From contig NC_051105.1 of NCBI RefSeq assembly GCF_901709675.1, positions 9,294,104 to 9,358,103 on the forward strand: a stretch of DNA of 64,000 nucleotides, written 5' to 3'. The translations under genes and the position numbers were made by a program. Each line of letters starts with the position of its first letter. Position 1 is the first letter of the stretch. Shown one piece after another: positions 31,802-45,600 of the stretch. Source of the DNA: Syngnathus acus. Lineage: Eukaryota > Chordata > Actinopteri > Syngnathiformes > Syngnathidae. Below the pieces are notes generated by a model, which was not told the origin of the DNA, did no database searches, and saw only the letters and a list, made by a program, of their open reading frames with translations.

Positions 31802-32366
31802 GAGGGGACATGTGTCATTTGCAAGCTGAGCTTCAGATCATTGATCAGCACACGCCACTGGTCATGATTCAAGTTCATCTCACATTGAAAAGATGACATT
31901 TTCCAAATTGAATTCCACAGTCTGGGAATTAGAATCTTGCTGGTTGTGTGTCCTTCCAGGTTACGTCTAGTTGGTATGTCAAAGGTGTGGACGTGACAAT
32001 GAGCATGCAAAAAAACCACTGCTTTACACCAACCTGTACACGTGATCAAGAGAAACTGGAGAACAGTTTTACACCTCTCCCTTTGGTTCGCCATCCTCCA
32101 CCATGCAACAATAAACCCATTATGCAGCTATTGTGCAATGTTCCCTGTTTCCTCTTTATGTGTGAAAGAGGAAACAGTTTTGTCTCCTCTGTCTTGTTGA
32201 GCATGGAGGAAAAAAAGTATTTTCAGTTTATAAAGTCTACCCCTCTTCAAATGACATCTGGGATTAAAAAAATCAGGATAAACCGTTTCATTTTTTTTTT
32301 TATTGAGTCAATGTACAGACGAGTATCTTTATTTAAATTTCAAATGTGCATAGAAAAGATCCTACA
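31138..32366. other. Spacer after pofut2, with a (GT)n microsatellite
   Basis: Non-coding. It includes the pofut2 3' UTR and a (TG/GT)n run at 31764-31793. No gene is supported. Confidence 0.6.
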
Positions 32367-32533
32367 GAAGAGGATTAGGGCCAGTGAAGAAAAAAAAAAG
32401 GGGGGGGGGGGGGATTGACAGGATTCTGACTTTTTCCCCTCAAAATTCTGACTTTAAAGTGAGAATTTCCACAAAAAAATCCTGTCACCCCCCCCCCTTT
32501 TTTTTTTTTCTTCACTGGCCCTAATCCTCTTCC
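32367..32533. repeat. Foldback repeat with about 58-bp arms
   Basis: The left arm (32367-32425: GAAGAGGATTAGGGCCAGTG, A-run, G-run, TTGACAGGATT) is the near-exact inverse of the right arm (32478-32533: AATCCTGTCA, C-run, T-run, CACTGGCCCTAATCCTCTTC). About 50 bp separate them. Transcribed RNA would form a long hairpin. The origin, probably a short foldback element, is not identified. Confidence 0.85.
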
Positions 32534-32756
32534 GTAAATGTTCACTAAAACAAAATAAACATGTACAAGCGCTCGTCCTATGAAGCCATTTGCACAGTAT
32601 TGTGTGTATTTGCAAACAATAGTAAGGTGAAAGAGATGTAGACTTAGGCGTTGCGCAACTATCTACTGTTAGAGGCAAGAATGCGCGCTCGTGATTGGTC
32701 CACTCCAGTGCTGGAGACTGGAGTGTTAGGTGAGCAGGTGGAAATTCAACAGTTAC

Positions 32757-32956
32757 GTCCACGGGATGAGTGAGCTCGCCGAATCAAAGCCAAAGTCTAA
32801 AATGGTGGTTTTTCTTCTTTCTAAGAAGAACAAGCGCGTCGTGTTTTGACTTAATTAAAGAGGTCGTTGTTGGCGAGGTCTTCGAGTGTTTTTTTTTTTT
32901 CTTACGCCACGAATAGACAAGGAAAAAAAAAAGATCAATTGCAGAACAAACTAACA
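32757..32956 (+). other. Possible non-coding first exon of abca12
   Basis: A strong donor (CTAACAG followed by GTGAGT) at 32956 pairs naturally with the acceptor (CCATTACAG at 33625-33633) just before the abca12 ATG. The exon start is unknown. The 0.7 kb between is AT-rich and empty. Confidence 0.4.
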
Positions 32957-33645
32957 GGTGAGTGTTACCGTATCATGACATCTTGATTCAATTAGGTTAT
33001 TAGGTTAAAATACAATATAATCAATAATTGTTTCAGTTTTTCGTGTTCTTTTTAAAGGAAAAATGACTTCGGTCCATTATTTTAAGGAAGGGGATGATTA
33101 TCTTTGCATCAATGCAAATTTAAGACTTGTTAATGATTATTTCTACCTTTGTGTATAATTGCTGCTACGACTAATATATATACATATAATGCCGGTTAGT
33201 TACTTGATACAGGCACATTTCGTGAATTACAGTTTCCCAAATTTTATTGAGCCGAGCACACCAACAAATACAAATGTTACAAAACGTATCCTCAAATAAT
33301 GATGAACTTGTCTCTATTAACTTGCAAATGTTCTTATTCAATGTGAAATCATTGCTTATTTTAACACAGAGCTGTTATTGTTATTATTGTTATTATTTTT
33401 CACTTGATTGAATGGCAATTGGTGGAAACACCGTGATAGATAGATCAACAAAGATACATTATTTGTAATAAGAAATTATATAGTATTGGACAAGTAATTT
33501 ACATATCTTTACAAATACAATCAATATACATTTGTCCATGTAGAAAGTCAACATACAAAATATGCTTAAAAAACATAATTTTCAAAACATACACAAACAT
33601 AACATATTTTAAGACATTTTGTCTCCATTACAGCCTGGCCCAAAG

Positions 33646-36600
33646 ATGGGCTTCTTCCAGCAAGTCAAGCTTCTTCTTTGGAAAAATGGGCTGAATATAA
33701 TCCGGAATCCAGTGAGTGTAACGTTTATTCTAAGAAAGTTGGGGGAGCAATTGAAGGGGATTTATGGAATTGATCTGGTGTTTTATAGGTCTGGTCACTG
33801 ACTCTGATCATCTGGCCTCTGATCATCTTTATTATTGTTGCTGTGACCCGAGATTATTACCCACCACAGCTTCGTGAGCCATGTAAGTGAAAAGATCCGG
33901 GTTAAGTCTTCTTAATTTTTATATTTACAAATGAGTCATCATAAAAGACAATCATTCAACGGCAATAAATTATGTAGACGGAATAAGATAACAAGGGACA
34001 CAAAAGGGAAATTACTTTACGAAGTAATGGAAACTTTTACCTGATATACCAGTCTAACCTGTGAGGTTGTGTCTGATTGCAGTCCAAATTAGAAATAAAT
34101 ACTATTTTAAAAATAAAGAAATACATTAAATACACACTGACTGGAAATAAACACAAAATAATAGAAATCATTTGAAATAAATTGTTTTCTCAAATATCTC
34201 CTTGAGCATAAATATATAAAGTCTATAACAAGCATGAACTCAAAATGTCAATTTTTTACTGAACTCTAAATAGTGAAAAAATAACACTGTGTGTAATTAA
34301 GAAACTGTAATTTCCCACACATTTTTTAATTTTATTCTAACCATTAGATTTATCTAATAATAAGGATTATTATTAATAATAATTATTATTATGTTAGTAT
34401 TATTAAATTATTATTTTAATAGCAATTAAAATGACCCATTTTTTGTTATCTCAATATTGTTTACAGCTTTACAATTTGGAGCATTACCTTTTCACAATGA
34501 GAGTAAATAAAAGGATAATTCCTCAAACATCACAAGTCCTCAGCAACCAACCTTTGAACCACATATTTTCCTCTTATTTATCAAGTCAACAGACTTAAGT
34601 CAACCAAGGTTAAAGGTGTTCCGGAAGAGTCCATGTAGGTGTTTCTCACACACTTAATTTTCCACCTTGTGACCTTTATGATGCAATTTGACCGAACTGC
34701 GCAAGACATAGATTGTGACAAATTTAGTTGTATGAATTCTCCTAATTTTCCGTTTAATAACATATTGACTTGTATTGCTATGCAGATTAATCGGCTTGGA
34801 ACAATCACGCCACAACAATTTTTTGTTAGGCTGCAAGAACATGTAATGTAATTTAATCTATTCATTAAATTATTCTATTCATTCTCAAACACATGACAAT
34901 TCCTTCGATGAGCGTCGGGAAATTGTTTGGGTACTTTATAAAAAAGGCATTAAATCATATTAACTTTCAATGGGATGGTTTAACTATACCTGTATTCATA
35001 TTTATAGTTTACTCCCAACTGAGTGAGTCGGACATTATACATTTATTTTTGACAGGCACTGAGGACATTTGAAAAGGAGTGTATACACGGTATTGTTATA
35101 ACCAAAAACAGTCTTGTAGCTGCTGTATGAGGATGGTTTCCAAAGTTAAAAATGCAGTGGACCAACAGTCTTTATGCTGCTTGTGTTTTTTTGGTCTATG
35201 TCAGGATGTCAAACTTTTCATGACAGGTCCACTCCCAATTTTGACAACTGACACAAACCCAAATGAATGGATAATTGCTAAAGGTGCAACCGTATGCCAA
35301 AAATAGTTTCAAACGTTTATTCCGAATTGTAAAACTGACATACGCCAAACAAAAGTTACGCATCCTTTATTAAAGCATTTAAACATTCGTCCCGATGTGG
35401 TCCACTAATCCCGCCAGTCTCAACAGGAAGAACTTTGTTGAGGAAACAAACCTAATTGACACACGTTTTTGGCACTGCCCAAACTTTGAAAAACAAACAA
35501 TGATGAATGTTTTTAATGTTCAAAGTTCATTGAGCCAGTTTGCCCGCATTTTTTTTCATCCATTGGAACATTACAGTTATTTAAGGGGTGTGAGATATGT
35601 CTGGTCTGTCTGGTTTTCTAGGCTATGTGTCACCCCGGAACCTGCCCAGCACCGGCTTTTTCCCATTTTTGCAGACCGTCATGTGCAACTCAGATAGCAA
35701 ATGTCGCAACATGTCACGTCTGGTGACCCCATCAAAGTTGACAAAAAGATCCACTCATAATACAAGGTATTCCCATTACATTACATAAACATTGGAAATT
35801 TTTACTCACACTAATTTATTTTTCTGTCACACGGTTTGTAATTGGGAGATAAGCTACCATCTTGTTTTATATTAGTCTCGTTTTGTGAAAATATTAAAGT
35901 TTGTGTGTGTCTACCTCTTGTAGGCACTATCATCAAAATCTTACTATTATGTCTGTTTTCATCATTTTTAAAAATACAAGGCAAATGTTTCAAAGAGAAA
36001 GCCACAGTTGCCTAATGTTGTGCTTTTAATAGGTCATCGGCGACGGGTTCTCTCTTGGCAAAGATGATTCAAGGTGGTGACTTTTACACGTTCCCAAACG
36101 ACTCCAGTCTGGACTTACCGCTTTTCAACTTGAAAGAAATATTGAGTAAGTTCCTTCTGGAATGTTATGCTTTCATGTGTCACGTTTGTAGACGCAATCA
36201 TCCTTTTCTTTTATATGTACATTGTTCCATAACCAATGAGGGATGCTGATTTACAACTTAGCATCATCGTAACCATAATAATCAGCACAGTCATTACTCT
36301 AATTGTTTGTTCTTTTTTGTTACAGTGGCAGCTGATCTAAAAAAACACAATGCCACCGCCACCCACACCAACAATTCAACGTTTATTAGCAACCAGGTAC
36401 TGCAGGAACGTAACGTAGGGCGTGAACAAGAGAAAGTCCAACTAAACTCATCGATTATGTTGGTTGGGTATAAAAACGAAAGCAATGTCGTAACAGTTGT
36501 GCTAAATATGGAGTACCGTATTTTCCGCACTATAAGGCGCACCTAAAAACCTCCAATTTTCTCAAAAGCGCCTTATAATCAGGTGCGCCTTATATATGGA

Positions 36601-39600
36601 CCAATATTAAGCCACTACAGCAGGTGTGTTCAAAGTCCGGCCCGCGGGTCAAATGTATATATCTTATATATGGACAAAGTTTTAAAATGGGCCATTCATT
36701 GAAGGTGCGCCTTATAATCCGGTGCGCCTTATATATGGACAAAGTTTTAAAAGGGGCCATTCATTGAAGGTGCGCCTTATAATCCGGTGCGCCTTATAGT
36801 GCGGAAAATACGGTAGTATGAAGTTGATTGTCTGACGACGACTGTGAAATCCCTTCTAGGACGGCGTGCACAAAATGATGGAAGCAATAAACCTGCTGAA
36901 GCGGCCCATCTGTTCCATAAGTCTGACGGCCATCAACGCAAGCTCACCCGGCCCAATCAGCAATGCAACAATCAACTTTTGCAACTCAAACAGTACTGTC
37001 TTTGAGGTTTTTCTCCGGATACTCAACCAGGTGTGTGTGCCAATAAGTTGGTTATCAGCACGCAAATTGGTTTCTTATTCGATTCTGTGATTCAAAGCTC
37101 CTCAAAGAAGAAATGCTAACTCAATCCGACGAGCTGGCAAAGGTCTTCGGGGCTGTGATGTTGGTGTTTGAAGAGATGCAGAATGAGAGTTCCTTATGGG
37201 AGAGCCTTCTAGCTATTCCCGAGCTCTACTCTGCTGGATCACTTGAACAAATGTTGGACACCTCAGCGGTTCTTCTCACCAACATACAGGGGTGAGGTGC
37301 TTTGAGTTGTTTGGCTGTTTGTCACAGTTGCCTTACTGCTCTTATTTTCTTCTTTTCATAGCATTCAGCATGTTATCCAGAGCAATTTCCCTGAAACTGC
37401 TGAGTCAATCTTTGGACTGCACCTGTTAATTGCTGGAGGCATCGACATTATCCGCTATGCTCAAAAGTGGCCTGGCAATGGTAACTAAGCATGTGTATTT
37501 AAGCCGTATGAAGCAATAGGATAGAATAGAATGCCTTCTAGAATATAATAGCGTTGCACTTTGGCATACCCGTGTTGAAATTACCGTACGATAGCATTCA
37601 TGTGTAATGTAAATCTATTGTTTGCCTCTCTTTAGATGTGTCCATCTCCCTCGGAGACATTGTAATCCTGAACAATGACTCAGTCAGTGTAATGGCTGAA
37701 CCGGTTTTACGAGCTATCCGGATACCACTTACCCAGGTTTGTTATGGAGTGTGGAAAAGCTCTTTTTCTGTTTTAATTCAAAACTAATCCAGGTGGCTTC
37801 ATATTTAAAGTGCTTTTCACTTTACTAGAAGCAGAAGGAACATTTTATGTATGCGTGATCTTTTGCTTGTATTAGCTTTTCTGTTATTAGATTCCGCAAG
37901 CAAGTGTTGTCTGTGTAATATTCTCCCCCCAATGTATTTATTTATTTATGTATTTATCTATTTATTTATTCGTTCATTTATTTGAATAGGGCCAATGCAC
38001 ATTAATGAATGTCAGTATAAAAACAAATATGCGTGCATCCAGTCTGACTATTTTCTCTTCCTCAGGTTTTGTTTTTGACATTAGATGGAGACATTCTGGA
38101 AGACTACATTTGTGACAACAGTAGTAACCCCTTGTGGCTCACAGCCATGTGCATGTCTGGTGCAGTGGACATGATTCTAGACCACATAAGTCCCGGCAAG
38201 GTCGCTCAGCAGGTAGGCTACATTCATAGTGCCAACTACCTTAGAAAACACTCTTCTGGATTCTATTTTTGACTGAGACCAATGCAAAATAAATTTGAGA
38301 AAATAGATAGGATTTATTATTATAGAGTCATATTCACCAGTGAGTGCAAAGACGTGTGCTCACAAATTTAAATAAATGACATCATAATATGCATTTTCTT
38401 CAGAAATATTGAAATAAAAAACAATGTCTTAAGCTAATTTTAAATTTTCTTGTCCCCTGAACCTTTTCAAACAGGCTTTACTGGCTTGGAGTAAGCACGT
38501 CGCTTCCCATGATGTTTCATTTTTCAAAGGGCTGCTCCACAATCTCACAGGCAGCAACGGAGGTTCCAACATCTCAAGACCCTGGCATAAAATGGATACA
38601 CAACCACGGAAAATTGAGGAGGAGCTGTACGTACAATATTTTCTGTTCATACAAACTTTAACACACAATTTGTTCGACTAGCTCATTTTTAGAGAGCTAC
38701 CGTGTTTCCCAGACAAGATTTTAAGGATGCTTTACACTTGGCAGATTTTTGACAGTCGGTGAAGTGGTGCTGAAGTTGAGTGAGATTCATCCTGACGTGG
38801 ACATGATTGTTCAGCAGACCCTTGGCGTTGGCTTCAAGTCCATGGAAATAGCAAGTCTCTCAATAGCTACCGTTGAAGGTAAAAAAACAACAACAGGCAA
38901 ACAGTGATCCTGTCATATATGCAGGAAGCATTAATTAGGTTTTGTGTTATAATCTAATTGTAGTGGCTGGCAAAAAAATAGAGGAAAAAAAATAGAAGAA
39001 TTGCACGAGAATAGCAATTTTATGGCATACAACATTAAAAAAAATCACAAACATTTCTACCTTTCCTTTTAAAACTTTCAACCTATACAAGTAGACGCTA
39101 GAAATAAATATTTCACGAGAGTTTAGAGTCGGAAGAAAGTCATACATTCGTGTCACGCAAGGCCTCGATTGTTCTCTCTATTGAAGTACCGGTAGTATTT
39201 AACTGAAAGGTAAATAGAGCATGCTCACACCCTTTCTCAAGAGACTGCTGACCGATTTCTTAGATAAGAGTGACTCAAAGGGTTTACGTACTTGCGAGAT
39301 ACGCAATACTCGCTCAAAAAGAAAACCTCCCCCGTTAAGCTTTTATACAAAAGTAAATAGCACATACAGTAAGTGGGTGTGGTCCTAGGGTCATTGTTAA
39401 AAGTATTATTCTGTAACCTGACATCACAGTATAGTTTAAATTTAAACTTTTCCTGCCTGTATTATTTTTTAACTCCTGGTTTGCAGAAATGATGGACAAT
39501 ACCTTGAAAGATTCTGCTCGACTCCAAAACATTTATCAAACCTTGCTTACAAATCAAAGTGAAGCAAGTGTTTGGATCAGCCAGATCCTAAATAGCGTCA

Positions 39601-42600
39601 CTCAAGTCATAATGAAGGTATGTCTTCAGAAATATGTGTTGTCTGGTTTCATCAACACTTTGCTGTCCAGAGCACAAAATCTACACGGGTGTAGCGCAGT
39701 TCAACAGAAATCATCAAAATCATCATGATTTTGCTTCTACAGAGTCTGGCATCACCAAATGTGACATGTGAGGATGCACTGGGACCCTTCCAGTGGCTGT
39801 TGTCTACTGAGACCATTAAGTTTGAAGTGTGGAAATCTATTATCTGCGAGAACTCCATAACGCTTGAGAATCTTCTTCTGGTGGAGTCGATGCCACTGAT
39901 TGAAAAAGTAAGTTTGGAAATTTTTGGTTCTTTCAACTAAAGCAAAAGTGGCAAAAAATATATTGGTATGCTGTCGTTCATAGGGAGAAGAGCTATACAA
40001 CGCTCTGAGGGATGAAGAAAAAGACTTCAATGTTACTCTTTCTATGATTCTCTCCGAGTGGCATCGATTATGTAACAGCTCCCTGGAATTCGGAGCGTTC
40101 CTGCACAGGTTGTCCTCAGAGCTGGGGCCGGATTATGCGTTAAATTGGTTACCGGGAAACAGCTCGGATATTACGGAGACTCTTCTACAAAGGTTTGGAG
40201 AAAGTGCATCCAGCATTTGAGTAACATTGCATGTATGCAGTAAATGAAAAGCAGCAGATCATTTCTTTCTTTGCTTTTTCAGTGTTTTTGTTTTCATGGT
40301 CAATTTGGGAGAAAAGATTGAGAAGAGTCCACAGTGGCCTGAGATGAAAAGCTACTTCATTATGGTTTACTGGGTCTTTAACTACGTAGACTACGGTGGC
40401 ATGATTCAACCAGCAAACTGTGAGTCACTTTGCTGTTAATCAATGTACTCTGTTATTAAGAAACAAGAACTAGGACGGAAACTTTTTTTATAATTTCAAC
40501 ATTTGCTGTTTGTTTTGAAATATGACCTTTAGGTTCTCTTGATATGGACACCCTCAATATTTATTGTGATGCCCATTTGAGTTGGGATACATTTGTTGAA
40601 GGTCTCTTTCGGGCTATAATGTCGCCAAGCCAAGACATCCTGGTTAAGTAAGTGGCAACATTTCAGAATGAATATCTGAACGCACCAGTTCAACAAGTCT
40701 CACTATAGTTCTGTCCCTTTTGTTTTTTCTCGATCCTTTGTAGTTACCTCAAAGCGACTGTCACTCTATTACAAAACGTGTATGGAGACCTCATTGAAAA
40801 TATGACTGCTTCATATTTAACACAAGAAATTAAAGGTGGAGATGCCCTCTCAGCTTACCTGATCAACTTAATGAACAAACTGGACAATTTTACTCGGACC
40901 GTCACCACACTCTCAGATGAAAACATCGTCGACCCCGAAGTCATGGTTCCCATCGTTAGCGAACTGTTTGAGTGCACAGGTCTGTCACCACTTCTGCCTC
41001 TGCTCTTTGGCAACGGCTCAGTCAATGCCTCCAGCATTATTGATGCAGCTGTGAAGCTCGGTCGAGGCAACCAGCACATTTTTACCTTCAATGAGACGGA
41101 TCCAACGATGCCTGAACTGGAGCGGTTGATAATGCAGTTCCTTTCCTCGGAGGGGAACCTCACAATGTCCCTCTCCTATGTGATGGGCAACACCCTGCTT
41201 ACCTACTCCAACTACTTCGATCGAGAGAAAGTTGCTCATGTCCAAGACGCCTTAAAGCCGTTCACCAACCAAACCTCATCTGGAATTGTAGAGGCCATTC
41301 TTAGTGCTATGGAGCTTCTCAAGGAAGTGGTTGATTCACCAAATGGTGACCCAAGTAATTTAATTCTTTCATACATCCACCAACTTCAAGAATGTGTTGC
41401 ATCCCTACTCAAACTGCGACGAATCCAACAAACTTTGTCGCCAAACGGACAACTGAGCACAGCTGAAGTTACTGACCTCCACCAAGTCTCCACTGACCTT
41501 ATCAACCTCCTCACCCCCGAGAGCCTTGACAACCTCACTCAGATTGGCCCAGAAGCTGCCCTGGATCTGGTGATAGAAAAAATTCTTCCTTTCTTACCAC
41601 CAGAATTCCAAGAGCCAGCTGATTTATACTATCAAGATTTCAAAACATTGCAGTACCACTTGTCTTTATGCGCTTCAGAACAGAACTGTTCATCTGGAAT
41701 TTCTGAATTCTTCACATTTCTGGACGAAATCGTCAACTTGACGCTCTCAGCCGATGCTAACGTCACCATCAACATAACCAACAAGTTTCTGGAGAGTGGG
41801 GAATACTTATATGAAGACGTCACATCCGCTTTCTTTTCACTCATGTTGTCTCCGAATGATACTGTCTACGTCAACGCCTTCAATCAGACACTTCATTTCA
41901 TCCAACTGGTTATAGCCATGCCAATTATTACAATCCCTCATATCCAGGATGCTCTGAGACAGTCCAACCTTACCCTAGAAGAACTAAACTACATCTCTCA
42001 CCTTGCTGGAGGCGCCAATGTTAATGAGCTGTTAGTAAATATAATGGAGATAGCCAATGTTCCAAAATGCTTTGAATTACAGCGCAACGCATCCGTGACA
42101 GCCCAGTGTGTTATGGGATTAATAGACAAGGCCAGCAATTTCCTGGCAAACATACCTGCTCTGCAGAATCAAACAACCATCATCTCCCTTGTCCCATTAA
42201 TTGTCAATAAAACCACAAGTGAGCTCATTCAAGTCAATTTTACCTCCAACGCACAAATGCCCATCATACATGTTCTTAATGACACGCTGAACAATATTAA
42301 GATGAACCTCCAGATGAACAATCTGAGTACTCCAGAGATCCTGAAGGAAATTCAAGTGATGGAAGGTTTATTGAAAGTAGCCGCTAACCCAGAACCCTTG
42401 AACCTCATTCTCGAGGCCATGTCGGTGCCATACTCCGAGGAAGTCACCATTGCGTACTTGCAAATCATGCAGTGGTATTTGCAACGGTTGGAAAATGTGA
42501 CAAGCACCAGCTTTGTCTCAGAACTTCTTCACCCGTTCTATCGTCTCACGCAATTACAAGTGACCTTGCAAATAGCCCAGACGAATTTAACTTTGTTTAT

Positions 42601-45600
42601 CAACAATCAGGTTGACCACTTTCAGGACCCGGCGGACGGTGCGGACGTGAGAAAAATCGGCCAAGCAACTGTTGCGATTCTGCAGCAAATTCTGAACTAC
42701 ATAATAGTCGACATTCAAGTCCAGGATGAGAATTTTCAAATTTTTAGCTCGGTTCCATTCATCAACTCAACCATGCTACATGAAACTGAGCAACAAATTC
42801 AACTCTACCTTGATCTTATCCATGACTGGATGGAGGAACCCAATGTCACAGCAGTCTTCAACAGTATGCTCCATTGGGGAAACTCTTCCATAAATGCTTC
42901 CACGCCTGTAAAAGACCTTCACCTCCTCTTACAGTCGATGGTTAGCTATCTCTCTGTAGAACAGCGGGCGTACCTCACCATCATCAGCAATATCACCCGG
43001 TCCTTGAGCAAAGCTATTATGGTGCTGGAGCATCCAGGAGAGCTACAGTTTGACCACCTGTTTGCTGCCATCATGGAAGCAGTCCAAAGTTTCTTGCAAA
43101 TTCTGACCCAAGACACGGCCCCACTGTCACAGTCTGCGCAGGAAAACATCCAGGAAATTATTCGCAATACTGTGGTGCTCTTTGTCGAGCAGAACTCGAC
43201 TTTTTCCACATCACTCAACCTCACCCTGGACATCCTCAATAGAACACAAATGGCTGTTCAGCAGCTGGTGCCAGAAGAGTTTGCTGTCTACTTGCTACCT
43301 GTCCTCAAAGTATTCACCAATTATTTTGAGACGATCACCGTCGCTTATGGACCAGACAACTGGAACATCATGTGAGTGGCAGTTTTGACGCTTTTGAAGT
43401 ATTTCAGAATAAATGCGAGTTTCTGGAAGATACTAACCAATAAATACTTTTCTGGCATACGAGCATGTTTTAGTTAACAAAAGCTAAATTTAGTTCACTG
43501 TCTCTCTGCCAAGTGAAAATACAAGAAATGCAACAAATTTCTTTACAAAGCTCTAAGTGTTTATCATGGGAATATTTATTTGATTTCTTTAAAGCATTTT
43601 GAACCAATTGAAGATGATTCGGAGCTTCCTGCCACCAAACAGCACAGCTCAGTACTATGTTTCTGTGGCCATCAACATTACTAATGTCATCTTGGACTCA
43701 AGCCAAGGTAAATATCTTTGGAATGGCGGATGTGCTCTATTTTTTAAGAAATGTAGTTCAACTCTCAGAGATTTTCTCTTTTGGGAGTCTTTGATCAGCT
43801 CTGCTATTTGTGTTAACCACATTTCGTATGTGTGACTTCAGGCAACGTCAGCTTAGAAAATCAAATAACACAAATTCTGGAACCCATCATGGAAGCCGTC
43901 CAAAGTTTCTTGCAAATTCTGACCCAAGACACGACCCCGCTGCCACAGTCTGCGCAGGAAAACATTCAGGAAATTATTCACAATACTGTGGTGCTCTTTG
44001 TCGAGCAGAACTTGACTTTTCCCACATCACTCAACCTCACCCTGGACATCCTCAAAAGAACACAAATGGCTGTTCAACAGCTGGTGCCGGAAGAGTTTGC
44101 TGTTTACATGCTACCTGTCCTCAAAATACTCACCAATTATTTTGAGACGATCACCGTCGCTTATGGACCAGACAACTGGAACATCATGTGAGTGGCAGTT
44201 TTGACGCTTTTGAAGTATTTCAGTATGAATGCCAGTTTCTGGAAGATGCTACCGTATTTCCCGCACTGTAAGGCGCACCTAAAAACCTCAAATTTTCTCA
44301 AAAGCTGACAGTGCGCCTTATAATCAGGTGCGCCTTATATATGGACCAATAATGAGCCACTACAGCAGGCATGTCCAAAGTCTGGCCCGCGGGCCAAATG
44401 TATATATCTTATATATGAACAAAGTTTTAAAATGGGCCATTCATTGAAGGTGCACCTTATAATCTGGTGCGCATTATATATGGACAAAGTTTTAAAATGG
44501 GCCATTCATTGAAGGTGCGCCATATAATCCGGTGCGCCTTATAGTGCGGAAAATACGGTAAGCAATAAATACTTTTCTGGAATATTAGCATGTTTTAGTT
44601 AGCAAAAGGTACATTTAATTCACTGTCTCTCTGACCAATGAAAATACAAGACATGCAACAAATGTCTTTACAATGCTCTAACTGTGTATAATGGGAATAT
44701 TTATTTGATTCTTTTTTAAAGCATTTTGAACCAATTGAAGACGATTCGGAGCTTCCTGCCACCAAACAGCACAGCTCGATACTATGTTTCTGTGGCCGTC
44801 AATGTCACTCATCTCATCTTGGACTCAAGCCAAGGTAAATCAGTCTCAGTCTTAACTCTAAAATGGTGGATGTGTCATGTTCTTAAAAAAATGTAGTTCA
44901 ACTCTCACAAGCTTTCTCTTTTGAGACTGTGTTTGATCCGCTCTGCTATTTGTGTTAACCACATTTTCATATGTGTGACTTCAGGCAACGTCAGCCTAGA
45001 AAATCAAACGACACAAATTCTGATGGGGATTTTTAACCAGGTAAGATTTCAAATGGCACGTCATGCATGCATGTCAGACAGATTTGTTGTTAGATCATGA
45101 TGGACATGCATACCAAGAAGGTGATCACAAGGTGTAATGTGTTGATACCATCTGAATCTTTTCAATCAAGTTTGTTCTGATTGTCACAGGCGATAGCACT
45201 TTAGAACCGAAATCGAACAAATTCATACAAACCATGTTTTGTACCACTTGTCCTAATTATCTGAGCAGATATGGCAGATTTTTACAAATGGACCAGGATT
45301 GAATATGTCTCCATCTGTGGAGACCTTATCCCATCTCGGTTCGGTGCTTCAACAGATTTTGACTGGCCAGGCTGACCAAGAGACGTGGCACATGTAAGAT
45401 TCATCACGCAAAGAACGTTCATGATTAGAGGAATGTGAGTCTGAGCTTTCTGTTTTGGAACAGGCTTAAAAAGATGTTGGGGATTGTACTGACAACAATC
45501 AGTGAAACGCAGCAATGGGACAATGTCACGGCCGTTATCCCCTATTTTGAAAAAATCATCGCATGTATGGTAAACACGCAGCGAGCACAGAAAAGTGAGT

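Noticed and set aside
34340-34420. TAA/TTA-rich stretch as a functional element
   Set aside because: Low-complexity AT-rich intron with no consistent period.
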